Shown here piece after piece: positions 10,724 through 18,996 of a DNA stretch of 64,000 nucleotides. The first letter of the stretch is position 1. Every line of letters starts with the position of its first letter. The DNA is from Amia ocellicauda. Its lineage: Eukaryota > Chordata > Actinopteri > Amiiformes > Amiidae. The position numbers and the translations under genes are program-made. The stretch is from contig NW_027102663.1 in NCBI RefSeq assembly GCF_036373705.1, positions 310,001 through 374,000 on the forward strand, written 5' to 3'. The notes below the pieces were generated by a model, which was not told the DNA's origin, ran no database searches, and worked only from the letters and a program-made list of their open reading frames with translations.

Positions 10724-10895
10724 TCTGTCAAATAACCACACAGACCCACACTATGCGCAAAGTTTTTATACAAGGTTTTTTATTCAACTTCAGGAGAGCA
10801 GATACCCCTTTTTAGACATTTGAGAAAAGTATAACATACACAACAATTTTTTCTACGGTCCAGACAAAAAGAAATCAGATGATTGGTTACTTGAT
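10724..10895 (-). terminator. Poly(A) region of right-end early block (P1)
   Basis: AATAAA on the minus strand (TTTATT at 10779-10784) lies about 110 bp past the stop of the Bcl-2-like gene and before the integrase start. The same gap must hold the promoter of the leftward late block, though no clear TATA box stands out. Confidence 0.5.
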
Positions 10896-11288
10896 CTATA
10901 TCAACAAATATACCTGTTTCTTTATCTTGTAGGCACACACCTCAGTTACATATGTAAATAAAACAACAATATGACCTATTTTAAAAGTAAATAGAGGTGT
11001 ATTAAACATGCTCAGTAAAAGGTCATACAGATGTTGATGAAATGGCCTAATATCATTCTTGGCCCCCTTGAGCGCTTCATCCCAGTGTTCGTACCCCCCG
11101 GTCTTTGTTACAGCAGCCATTAACTTTTCCAGGTTTGAAAGTTGATCCTCATCGATGGTTAAATCTGTAGAGAAAAGGCTCGCGTTGGCTACTTTTCTGT
11201 CAAGCACATGGTGTAATAGCGCTCTCAGGTTAGCTGCAGAGTGTTGATGACAGAACCAGTTGCAGAAGCAGTCCAGAACATTCCCCAT
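10896..11288 (-). CDS. Small Bcl-2/E1B-19K-like protein (P1)
   Basis: 130 residues from ATG 11288. The frame is helical throughout, with a Cys-rich start (about residues 6-13). The stretch MFNTPLFTFKIGHIVVLFTY resembles the BH1 region of Bcl-2 proteins, in which F-x-(D/G)G-x-x-NWGRIV-x-x-F-x-F is usual: the G-x-IV-x-x-F spacing is kept but the NWGR core is not. Small DNA viruses often carry such anti-death proteins (adenovirus E1B-19K). It lies in the right-end block of probable early genes, 12 bp after the 282-residue gene. Resemblance by eye only; any small helical protein is the alternative. Confidence 0.45.
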   Translation of the reverse strand: MGNVLDCFCNWFCHQHSAANLRALLHHVLDRKVANASLFSTDLTIDEDQLSNLEKLMAAVTKTGGYEHWDEALKGAKNDIRPFHQHLYDLLLSMFNTPLFTFKIGHIVVLFTYVTEVCAYKIKKQVYLLI

Positions 11289-11300
11289 GTTCAAAGTCCC

Positions 11301-12149
11301 TTAGTTCAGGTCAGAGTCTGAATCAGTGGCGTAGATGTCGAATTCTTCGTCGCTGCCCCCAGCTTTAACTTCTTTACGGAAGAAATAAGCTTTTAGCTTG
11401 CCAGCGGTTTTTCTACTCGGCTCATCCAGGTCATTGAGCAGCTGCCCAAGTTTCTCTATTATAAACGGCTCCTTTTTCAGCTCCAGCAAAATCTCATCTA
11501 TGATTTTCTGGACTTGTCCCACAGTGACATGTATGTGGGAGTAAGAGAGCGCCTTGATTAGTGCCGGTTTCAGCCACGGTTTGTTCAGTCTTCTGTAAAA
11601 CACGTTGAAATAGAACAGGAAATAGTAACGGTCTGGTTCAAACAAACAACTGTGTCTCAACTGACTGGGGTGATTCACTTCACACCCCCGACAGACTTCT
11701 TTCAGAGCTCGGTCGATGAGAGCACTCAGAATATACACCAGGGTGCTTTTAACCACTCTGCTTACTTGGTCACATACCCCGGGCAAAAATCCTGCGTCTT
11801 CATCACGCCCCCGGGACAGTCCGATGCTCATTGGGTCGCCTGGTGGTTTGTGGGGTGTTTCTCCATCCATTGGACTGACCCCCTCCTGAGACGCACAGAC
11901 GGTAGACAGTTCGGCAAAATCGAGGCCCTCCATGAGCTCCAGAGGCTGGGGATCCCCGAGACTCATTTGGACATCCATCGCACCGCATGTTGTTTCGTCC
12001 TGAGGGACCGGGGTCTGAGGTCTTGGAGAGTAACCACAGTCAAAGGGTTCCAGAGTGTATACAAAATCTGGGGAATAGAACCAGGGGTGATCCCGGGTTT
12101 GAAGAGGCCTGTAGAGCCTGTCGACGTCCGCAGCTTTCGGGTAAGACAT
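11301..12149 (-). CDS. Probable early protein with zinc-ligand-like cluster (P1)
   Basis: 282 residues from ATG 12149; the open frame reaches a GTG 36 bp further up, but the TATA-like box at 12185-12192 makes the ATG the better start. The N-terminal half is acidic and Pro-rich, like a disordered regulatory region. A helical segment is followed by a C-x2-C-x3-H-x5-H-x-C cluster (Cys153, Cys156, His160, His166, Cys168), then aromatic and helical sequence and an acidic Ser/Asp tail. The layout suits an early regulatory protein, but I cannot place it in a named family. It looks whole in P1, P2 and P3. Confidence 0.6.
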   Translation of the reverse strand: MSYPKAADVDRLYRPLQTRDHPWFYSPDFVYTLEPFDCGYSPRPQTPVPQDETTCGAMDVQMSLGDPQPLELMEGLDFAELSTVCASQEGVSPMDGETPHKPPGDPMSIGLSRGRDEDAGFLPGVCDQVSRVVKSTLVYILSALIDRALKEVCRGCEVNHPSQLRHSCLFEPDRYYFLFYFNVFYRRLNKPWLKPALIKALSYSHIHVTVGQVQKIIDEILLELKKEPFIIEKLGQLLNDLDEPSRKTAGKLKAYFFRKEVKAGGSDEEFDIYATDSDSDLN

Positions 12150-12184
12150 TCTCTTTAATTTTAAACCATGAATGAATTGTTGCA

Positions 12185-12212
12185 CCTTTTATCCTATCTC
12201 TTCACTACGTCA
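12185..12212 (-). promoter_or_regulatory. TATA-like box and CRE-like half site (P1)
   Basis: ATAAAAGG on the minus strand (12185-12192) lies about 36 bp before the ATG of the 282-residue gene. Just upstream is ACGTCA (12207-12212), a CREB/ATF-type half site that recurs at the right end. Confidence 0.5.
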
Positions 12213-12252
12213 CGACACACCGCCCTCTTAGAAGAGAGTAGCCCCTGAGCCG

Positions 12253-12657
12253 TCAGACCCCCCTCCATAACCCCACACGTCGTCTGTCGTAGTTCTGCAA
12301 GCTTTCCCATTCACACCTTTCAAAACCCTGAGTCGGAGACTCCATTTCGCATTCTCTTGGACCCTCTTGCAAGCCTTCTAGAGTCTTATCCACAAGCCCC
12401 AGATCTCTCCAGGCCATCACCTTCAACCAGTCCTCATAAGAGTATTCAATTACCGTCTCAAAAGGTTCCAACGTACCCTCCTTCTCTCCCAAAGCAAGAA
12501 GCTCCACTCCAACATAGCTGGGATCCCTTTTAAAGCGGTAACCCCGTCGAGCCCCCCAGAACAACACCCAGGAGCGTTCAATCTTCAAATTGGTGAGTAC
12601 AGGAACCCTTGCCCGGGATTGTTTCTTGCGGGGTTTCATGTTGATGTCGCTGGACAT
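12253..12657 (-). CDS. Right-end 134-residue protein, unknown (P1)
   Basis: 134 residues from ATG 12657, the first gene of the leftward right-end block. The N-terminus is basic (KPRKKQSRAR, a possible nuclear signal), the middle has aromatic and hydrophobic strands, and the C-terminal half is rich in Glu and Trp. I do not recognise the family. Position next to a TATA-like box and CRE-like sites suggests an early gene. It looks whole in P1-P3. Confidence 0.5.
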   Translation of the reverse strand: MSSDINMKPRKKQSRARVPVLTNLKIERSWVLFWGARRGYRFKRDPSYVGVELLALGEKEGTLEPFETVIEYSYEDWLKVMAWRDLGLVDKTLEGLQEGPRECEMESPTQGFERCEWESLQNYDRRRVGLWRGV

Positions 12658-12956
12658 GATGAAGAAGCGGGATGTTTCAGAAGCTGAGAATTAAAGAGGT
12701 ATTGCCTAATAGAAGCGCGAGTTCTTAAATAGAGAGGAGAGTTTCGGGGCGTTGCCTTCAGAGGGGTGGGGGTATTTATGGGTGGCCTTGTTGTTCAGGG
12801 TTTTATGGGTGCACACTTTCTGACGGATATGACGTAGGAATAATTAAGGAAATAACTCTACCTAAAATCACGCCCCCCAATTATGACGTAGGAATATTAA
12901 TAAGCTTAGGGCATACGTCATAACAAAATAGGCCGCGCCCAAAAAACCCTACTATC
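12658..12956 (-). promoter_or_regulatory. Right-end promoter with TATA box and CRE-like sites (P1)
   Basis: No gene here. On the minus strand TATTTAAG (12724-12731) is a TATA-like box about 67 bp before the ATG of the 134-residue gene. TGACGT at 12830-12835 and 12884-12889 both sit in TATGACGTAGGAATA, and ACGTCA at 12915-12920 is the same motif inverted. Such ATF/CREB half sites are typical of early promoters in adenovirus-like genomes. The segment ends at the element edge. Confidence 0.5.
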
Positions 12957-13276
12957 TACTCTTATGTAGTTGAAGGCGCAGTATAGCTCTCATAGTCTGG
13001 TGGTGACGGAAGACCACCAGCCGTTTGAACAAGCCATTCAGCATCACCTTGTTGGGTTAAGTGCAGGCACTGTCAGAGCGCAGGGCGTCCTGCCTTTGAA
13101 AGAGTTTCCGAAGTGTCCTGATGTGCCCTTTAGCAATGCCAAACAGGTCTGTGAAAATGGCATCCTTTCGCGGCACTTCAGACGCCATCTCACAGTCTAG
13201 CCGACCTGAAACGCCTGAGCCCGTTTTACCAGCAGGCTCCAACGGTAACCGTTTGAAGCAAGAGGCGGCGTTGTCA

Positions 13277-13349
13277 GTTTCCGTAGTGTAGCGGTTATCA
13301 AATTCGCCTAACGCGCGAAAGGTCCCCTTTTCGAAACCGGGCGGAAACA
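13277..13349 (+). tRNA. tRNA-Val (AAC), probably a pseudogene
   Basis: 73 nt with the standard tRNA-Val acceptor ends (GTTTCCG / CGGAAAC) and anticodon loop CTAACGC. Two T-stem bases differ from the sister genes, giving two mismatches and a TTTT run inside the gene that could stop RNA polymerase III. The D-arm side also differs (ATCAAATT for ATCACGTT). Likely inactive. Confidence 0.7.
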
Positions 13350-13514
13350 GCCTGCTTTGGGCCGGCCCTTTTCGTCCTGCTTGCCCTTGTGGTTCCCCGC
13401 AGGCGGTGGGTGGCTTTTCTTCATTGGAGTGCCCGAAATCGGTGCTCTCAGAGCGTCCGTCCGTCGACAGGTTGAAATTGTAAACGCTGGTGTAGCCACT
13501 TTTAATTAAAATCT

Positions 13515-13590
13515 GATGATGATGATGATGATGATGTTGTTGTTGTTGTTCTTGTTGTTCTTGTTGTCGTCGTAGTCGCCGTCATTATTA
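13515..13590 (+). repeat. Trinucleotide microsatellite, module 1
   Basis: Runs of GAT then GTT/CTT triplets followed by GTCGTCGTA. The same compound run closes each AAC or tRNA-less module of the array (also 14455-14535, 15420-15468 and 16066-16140), with differing repeat numbers. Confidence 0.85.
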
Positions 13591-13919
13591 TTGTTAAAGT
13601 AAAGCAGTAGTTAGATTTGTTGCTACCGTAAGGTGTAGAAGGCACAATAGCTCTGATAGTCTGGTGGTGAAGGAAGACCACCAGACGTTTGAACAAGCCA
13701 TTCAGCATCACCTTGTTGGGCTAAGTGCAGGCACTGTCAGAGCGCAGGGCGTCCTGCCTTTGAAAGAGTTTCCAAAGTGTCCTGATGTGCCCTTTAGCAA
13801 TGCAAAATAGGTCAGTGAAAATAGAAACCTTTATCTCACAGGCTGGCCCACGGGAAACGCCTGTGCGCGTTTTATCAGCCTGCTTCGATGGGAGCCATTC
13901 GAAACGCCAGGACGGGTCG

Positions 13920-13992
13920 TTTTCCGTAGTGTAGTGGCTATCACGTTCGCCTCACACGCGAAAGGTCCCCGGTTCGAAACCGGGCGGAAACA
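13920..13992 (+). tRNA. tRNA-Val (CAC)
   Basis: 73 nt, anticodon loop CTCACAC, good A box and B box (GGTTCGAAACC). The first base is T where G is expected, which leaves an unpaired end of the acceptor stem. A TTTT run follows only about 70 bp downstream. Confidence 0.8.
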
Positions 13993-14883
13993 ACCCGCGG
14001 TGCACGCGTGCCAGTGCCATGTTACCCGTCGCCATCTCTCTGCCCCAAGGCCGGCCGTCGTTTTCTCTTCCTCGGAGTGGCAAGAAATCCTGACCTTGAG
14101 AACAAACGATCGCAGAAGGGTAGCTTTGCGAGGCGCTGGAACTCACACTTTTAAAATCGATACATGTTGTAGCTGTTACAATACGACCGTAGCAGGATCA
14201 GCGACATTGCTGTTACTCTTATGTAGTCGAAGGCGCAGTATAGCTCTGATAGTCTGGTGGTGACGGAAGACCTCCAACCGTTTGAACAAGCCATTCAGCA
14301 TCACCTTGTTGGGCTGAGTGCAGGCACTGTCAGAGCGCAGGGCGACCTGCCTTTGATAGAGTATCCTAAGTGTCCCGAAATCGGTGCACTCAGAGCGTCC
14401 GTCCGTCGACAGGTTGAAATTGTAAACGCTGGTGTAGCCACTTTTAATTAAAATATGATGATGATGATGATGATGTTCTTGTTCTTGTTCTTGTTGTTGT
14501 TGTTGTTCTTTTGTTTTTCTTGTTGTCGTCGTGGTCGCCGTCATTATTATTGTTAAAGTAAAGCAGTAGTTAGATTTGTTGCTACCGTAAGGTGTAGAAG
14601 GCACAATAGCTTTGTGATTGTCTGATGGTGGCACAAGACGAGCAGCAGCTGTTTGAACAAGCCATTGAGCATCACCTTGTTAGGGTAAGTGTAAGTCTCG
14701 TCATAGCTCAGGGCGTTCTTCCTTTGAAAGAGTTTCCAAAGTGTCCTGATGTGCCCTTTAGCAATGCAAAATAGGTCAGTGAAAATAGAAACCTTTATCT
14801 CACAGGCTGGCCCACGGGAAACCCCTGTGCGCGTTTTACCAGCCGGCTTCGATGGGAGCCATTTGAAACACCAGGACGGGTCG

Positions 14884-14956
14884 GTTTCCGTAGTGTAGTG
14901 GCTATCACGTTCGCCTCACACGCGAAAGGTCCCTGGTTCGAAACCGGGCGGAAACA
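14884..14956 (+). tRNA. tRNA-Val (CAC)
   Basis: 73 nt cloverleaf with complete acceptor stem and CAC anticodon; the T stem has one T-G wobble pair. No encoded CCA, as expected of a nuclear gene. Confidence 0.88.
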
Positions 14957-15828
14957 ACCCGCGGTGCACGCGTGCCAGTGCCATGTTACCCGTCGCCATC
15001 TCTCTGCCCCAAAGCCGGCCGTCGTTTTCTCTTCCTCGGAGTGGCAAGAAATCCTGACCTTGAGAACAAACAATCGCAGAAGGGTAGCTTTGCGAGGCAC
15101 TGGAACTGACACTTTTAAAATCGATACATGTTGTTGCTGTTACAATACGACCGTAGCAGGATCGGCGACATTGCTGTTACTCTTATGTAGTTGAAGGCGC
15201 AGTATAGCTCTGATAGTCTGGTGGTGACGGAAGACCACCAGCCGTTTGAACAAGCCATTCAGCATCACCTTGTAGGGCTAAACGCAGGCACTGTCAGAGC
15301 GCAGGTCGTCCTGCCTTTGAAAGAGTTTCCGAAGTGTCCCGAAATCGGTGCACTCAGAGCGTCCGTCCGTCGACAGGTTGAAATTGTAAACGCTGGTGTA
15401 GCCACTTTTAATTAAAATCTGATGATGAAGATGTTGTTGTTGTTATTCTTGTTGTCGTCGTAGTCGCCGTCATTATTAATGTTAAAGTAAAGCAGTAGTT
15501 AGATTTGTTGCTACCGTAAGGTGTAGAAGGCACAATAGCTCTGATAGTCTGGTGGTGAAGGAAGACCACCAGACGTTTGAACAAGCCATTCAGCATCACC
15601 TTGTTGGGTTAAGTGCAGGCACTGTCAGAGCGCAGGGCGTCCTGCCTTTAAAAGAGTTTCCGAAGTGTCCTGATGTGCCCTTTAGCAATGCCAAACAGGT
15701 CAGTGAAAATGGCATCCTTTCGCCGCACTTCAGACGCCATCTCACAGCCTAGCCGACCTGAAACACCTGAGCCCGTTTTACCAGCAGGCTTTAACGGTAA
15801 CCATTTGAAGCAAGAGGCAGCAGTGTCA

Positions 15829-15901
15829 GTTTCCGTAGTGTAGCGGTTATCACGTTCGCCTAACGCGCGAAAGGTCCCCGGTTCGAAACCGGGCGGAAAC
15901 A
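15829..15901 (+). tRNA. tRNA-Val (AAC)
   Basis: 73 nt cloverleaf with all stems paired and anticodon AAC. It is nearly the vertebrate consensus, with G for A at position 37. TTTT follows about 20 bp after the gene. It lies about 300 bp before the left edge of P2. Confidence 0.92.
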
Positions 15902-16199
15902 GCCTACTGTGGGCTGGCCCTTTTCGTCATGCTTGCCCTCGTGGTTCCCCGGAGGCGGTGGGTGTCTTTTCTTCATTGGAGTGCCCGCAATCGATGCACT
16001 CAGAGCGTCCGTCCGTCGACAGGTTGAAATTGTAAACGCTGGTGTAGCCACTTTTAATTAAAATCTGATGATGATGATGATGATGATGTTGTTGTTGTTG
16101 TTCTTGTTGTTGTTGTTCTTGTTGTCATCGTGGTCGCCGTCATTATTATTGTTAAAGTAAAGCAGTAGTTAGATTTGTTGCTACCGTAAGGTGTAGAAG

Positions 16200-18231
16200 A
16201 CAACAGTTGGTATGGCGTGTGATATCAAAACATTCAGAATACTTTTAACCTATATAATTTATAAGCTTTGTAAAATAAACCCAAATATCTCTTTTGCGGG
16301 GATAAACGCTGTTCTGAGTAGTTTGTGACTTGTTTAATACCAAACAAAGCATCGCTATTAAAAAAAAAAAAAAATCACTGTAAAAGCGCTAGTTATTTTA
16401 GATCTTTATAGTTATTTTCTAGGCTCAGGTTGTTTTTTAGTGCTTATAAAGGCCTGAAATATTCTTAGTGGTTGTTGACTATAGGTCTTGATGCTTAAAA
16501 ATGTTTTTTTGAGAGACCAAAAGGTTCTAATAAAAGTTTAGAGTAGAGAGGAGAGAGATCGTCTCCATCTTGGTTTCTATTTGAAATTTGATGCAGTGTC
16601 ATTTTATTGGTTGGTTTTGATATGTTAATTGGTAACAGGGCGGCACAAAGGCCAGACCAGAACAATGCCTTACAAGCAGATCCGGCATGTGGCCATCAGT
16701 ATAAGTATGAAGGTCTGGTCTTCAGCTCGACAGACTCATACTGACCTTTCGATTTAAGACTAAAGATCAACAATGTCCGGAAACAACATCAGCGATTCGA
16801 TTTAAACGAGTTTTTAGGCAAGTCTTCAGATTATTTTCATTGACTCAGAGCGTGTTGTGTGCATGTATTGTAAATAAGGCTATAACATCTGTTTTAAGTT
16901 CTGTAAAATTATTTTTCAGCCAGTCAACAGGAGTTCATTTCCAACGCTGAGGAGATCATCTGGAACAACGACGGTAAGAATTTTGTGTTTGCGCTCATGG
17001 GTTCTTATGCATGGGTGTGTGTGGTTTTGAAGCGGCTCATTAGAGTTATGAAAACGTTTTAATATATATTAATGCCGGTCTCTTTAATTACACAGAAACT
17101 ATCGAAAGGCCTGTGATTAATGTCTCCGAGGATCGACCAAGAGAAGTGGTTATCCCTAGACAGGCTGTCTGCCGACCGGGTAAGAACTAAACCCCTGTTT
17201 GTTTGTATAACGATTCTGTAAGATGTTTGAGTCCAGTTTTGTTAATTTAAAAAAATTATCCTGTCTAACAGTATTAAGAAATGTGGTTCGAGACAACGAA
17301 AGGCCTTCCACATCGAGGGCTTGTTTCGTTTTACCTTCGAGAACCGTAACCTTTCAAGAATCTGAAAGGCCGTCAGCCCCGGTATCTGATAGCTGTGAGT
17401 ATATATCTGCAGCCTGTAAGAGGTTAAAGCTTTTTATAAAGCGGTGTGGTTAAAGGTTAAACATGTCTCTTACCTTCACAGCGGTGCAAAAAGCTAAACC
17501 AGCCGAAAAACATAAGAAACGATTATTCTGTGGAGGTAAGTAAGATCTTTCAAACTTTAATGTTTTTAAAAGGGCTTTGTTTGCCCGTTGAGGGCTAATA
17601 TTTAAGCGATGGGTGACCGTTTCCTGTAGGGCGGGGGGTTCTGGGAAAGATCTTTAGAAGTCCGGACAGGTCTAGGCTTGTTTCTGGGGAACGTGTTTAG
17701 AAATGACCGATTGCCGTACCGTCTGGTTAGGAAGTAAAGCCGTCCGAAAGGGTTTAGTAAGTTGTTTGGCTTATCTCCCGCTATTATACTTCTGTTTTAA
17801 AGTGGTTGTAGGAAAAGGCTTGAAGGTGTTCATTGTATTTAATATTTAAACAGATCGTGAAAACGTTTGTGAAACAGGAAGTCCCGGGATCAGGAAGCGT
17901 TTACACTTGGAAGGTTCGTTTAAAAATGAAATGTTGTTGTGTGTGTGTGTGTTTTATTAACAATATTACAGTTTTTAAAGAAACATTTAAGAAACAGTTT
18001 ATTTACAGCGGCTTCTCTGTTTTACATTTATTATCAAGTCCTAATAAATATATTGTCTGTAAATAATAAGGTGTTGTAGTGAATGTCTAAGGCTATTTTC
18101 AAAGGTCTAAAAAAGCTAAAGGTTTTGAATGTCCTGGACATGTTGTTTTAAGTTTGATTTCTGTCGCCGTTTAAAGATGTAAATGTAATGTATATTTTTA
18201 TTCTTCCCAAGACTCTTGGGATAGTCATTCT
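16200..18231 (+). other. Left-end region with intron-like signals (P2)
   Basis: No long open frame, AT-rich. A TATA-like box is at 16700-16707 and an ATG in fair context at 16773. Between about 16900 and 18200 several short stretches are bounded by pyrimidine-rich CAG acceptors and GTAAG-type donors, as in a spliced vertebrate-style gene whose last part would be the Pro/Ser-rich frame. A GTGTGT run is at about 17940. The first 500 bp show nothing recognisable apart from a poly-A tract. An inverted pair CCAGACC/GGTCTGG flanks the TATA-like box. Confidence 0.45.
16700..16707 (+). promoter_or_regulatory. TATA-like box of left-end gene (P2)
   Basis: TATAAGTA, about 66 bp before an ATG with A at -3. 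It is kept in P3 (35216-35223) and P4 (53759-53766). Confidence 0.4.
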
Positions 18232-18813
18232 GTGAATGAGCTATTGATGACAATTACCCCGTCTAAGTGGGATCAAACATCTTTCCCGGTGAGATCACCG
18301 AGAGGATCCCCCACGGTGGTCTTGGAGACCCCCCAACATCTACTCAGGCCACAGCCTTCTGGGGGTAATTCAACACCCCAGATTCAGCCCGCCGCATTGT
18401 CGGGCGGAACAAATACAGGCATCCAACAACCTCAGGGGTCGCCGTCAGTCAGGGCTGACACACCACCCAACGACGGCCTGGTTTCAACATCGTCCCCCCA
18501 GACCCGTTTCTTGGCTACAGAAACGCGGAACAGTACCCCGCGCTTGGCCAGGGTGTCACCGCAAAGGCCTTCTTGGTCTCCGTCCATGAGTATACACTCG
18601 CTCCTTGCCTCCTTCGACCGAGATTTACCGGAGCGACCATCCTTTGAAGCTGAGCCAGGCCACCAGCCCCCGGAGCTTCTTCCTGAAGGTCGGCATGAGT
18701 TGCTACATACTTTGTTACAAAATCAAAGACTTGTGTTAGTGGGGCAAAACCTGCTGATAGAGAGCCAAAACACCCTTATTAATACCCTTACTAACGAATT
18801 GTACCGTATTTAA
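18232..18813 (+). CDS. Pro/Ser-rich left-end protein (P2)
   Basis: An open frame of 193 residues. About the first 140 residues are rich in Pro, Ser, Thr and Gln and look disordered. The last 45 form a predicted Leu-rich helix (HELLHTLLQNQRL, then NQ/NT repeats) that could make a coiled coil. The 5' limit is an in-frame GTG and a CAG acceptor-like site lies just upstream, so the true start may be in an earlier exon. Proteins of this look are often regulators, but I do not recognise a family. AATAAA signals follow. Confidence 0.5.
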   Translation: MNELLMTITPSKWDQTSFPVRSPRGSPTVVLETPQHLLRPQPSGGNSTPQIQPAALSGGTNTGIQQPQGSPSVRADTPPNDGLVSTSSPQTRFLATETRNSTPRLARVSPQRPSWSPSMSIHSLLASFDRDLPERPSFEAEPGHQPPELLPEGRHELLHTLLQNQRLVLVGQNLLIESQNTLINTLTNELYRI

Positions 18814-18859
18814 TGTTTTAATAGACACAAAACGCCTTACTATTGTGGGTTGTTGGAAA

Positions 18860-18872
18860 AATAAAAAATAAA
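18860..18872 (+). terminator. Poly(A) signals after left-end gene (P2)
   Basis: Two overlapping-range AATAAA hexamers, same spacing from the stop as in P1. Confidence 0.5.
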
Positions 18873-18996
18873 TTAAAAAATGTCCTGACTTGGTAAAAGA
18901 ACTCACAAACTAAAGGATTATGAACAAGCTAGGGCCCCAAAAAGACCTTCCCGAGAGAACATCCCCGGCCCTGTTGTGAACTCCTCTGATGTCCCA

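Larger units (their letters stand above)
1..12956. mobile_element. Polinton/Maverick copy P1 (left end outside window)
   Basis: This is the right-hand 13 kb of a Polinton (adintovirus-like) element. It carries the family hallmarks: protein-primed polymerase B, retroviral-type integrase, FtsK/HerA-type packaging ATPase, adenain-like protease, double-jelly-roll capsid protein and penton-like protein. The right edge is set at about 12956, where sequence shared with the tRNA-Val modules begins. The copy is broken, very roughly six to ten times, mostly in the polymerase, but protease, capsid and several small frames are open. It is nearly identical to P3, 37,059 bp away, so the duplication is recent. 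Confidence 0.93.
12957..16199 (+). repeat. tRNA-Val tandem array 1 (six modules, four tRNA genes)
   Basis: Host repeat between P1 and P2. Cutting after the shared GTAG at each junction gives modules 12970-13638 (tRNA-Val AAC), 13639-14226 (CAC), 14227-14597 (none), 14598-15190 (CAC), 15191-15526 (none) and 15527-16199 (AAC). All modules share a head of about 200 bp. AAC and tRNA-less modules end in a trinucleotide microsatellite and a CTACCGTAAGGTGTAG tail; CAC modules end in ACTCTTATGTAG. No protein gene is supported: frames here read through tRNA or repeats. Confidence 0.85.

Noticed and set aside
11652-12158. Rightward frame of 168 residues opposite the 282-residue gene
   Set aside because: Antisense shadow; the leftward frame is longer, has TATA-like and start context, and a coherent layout.
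13515-13590. CRISPR-like short repeats
   Set aside because: These are simple trinucleotide runs without spacers, in a eukaryotic sequence.
13934-14263. Rightward frame of about 109 residues in the tRNA array (and relatives at 14898, 32444, 33412, 50993 and 51957)
   Set aside because: It translates straight through a tRNA-Val gene and the repeat flanks; no protein features.
14176-14634. Leftward frame with Gln and His runs in array 1
   Set aside because: The runs are the translated trinucleotide microsatellite.
12957-16199. tRNA-derived SINE family
   Set aside because: The tRNA parts are full length with intact ends, arranged in tandem modules in one direction, without A-rich tails or target duplications.
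17940-17955. GT run at the left end as a functional site
   Set aside because: Short simple repeat with no further support.
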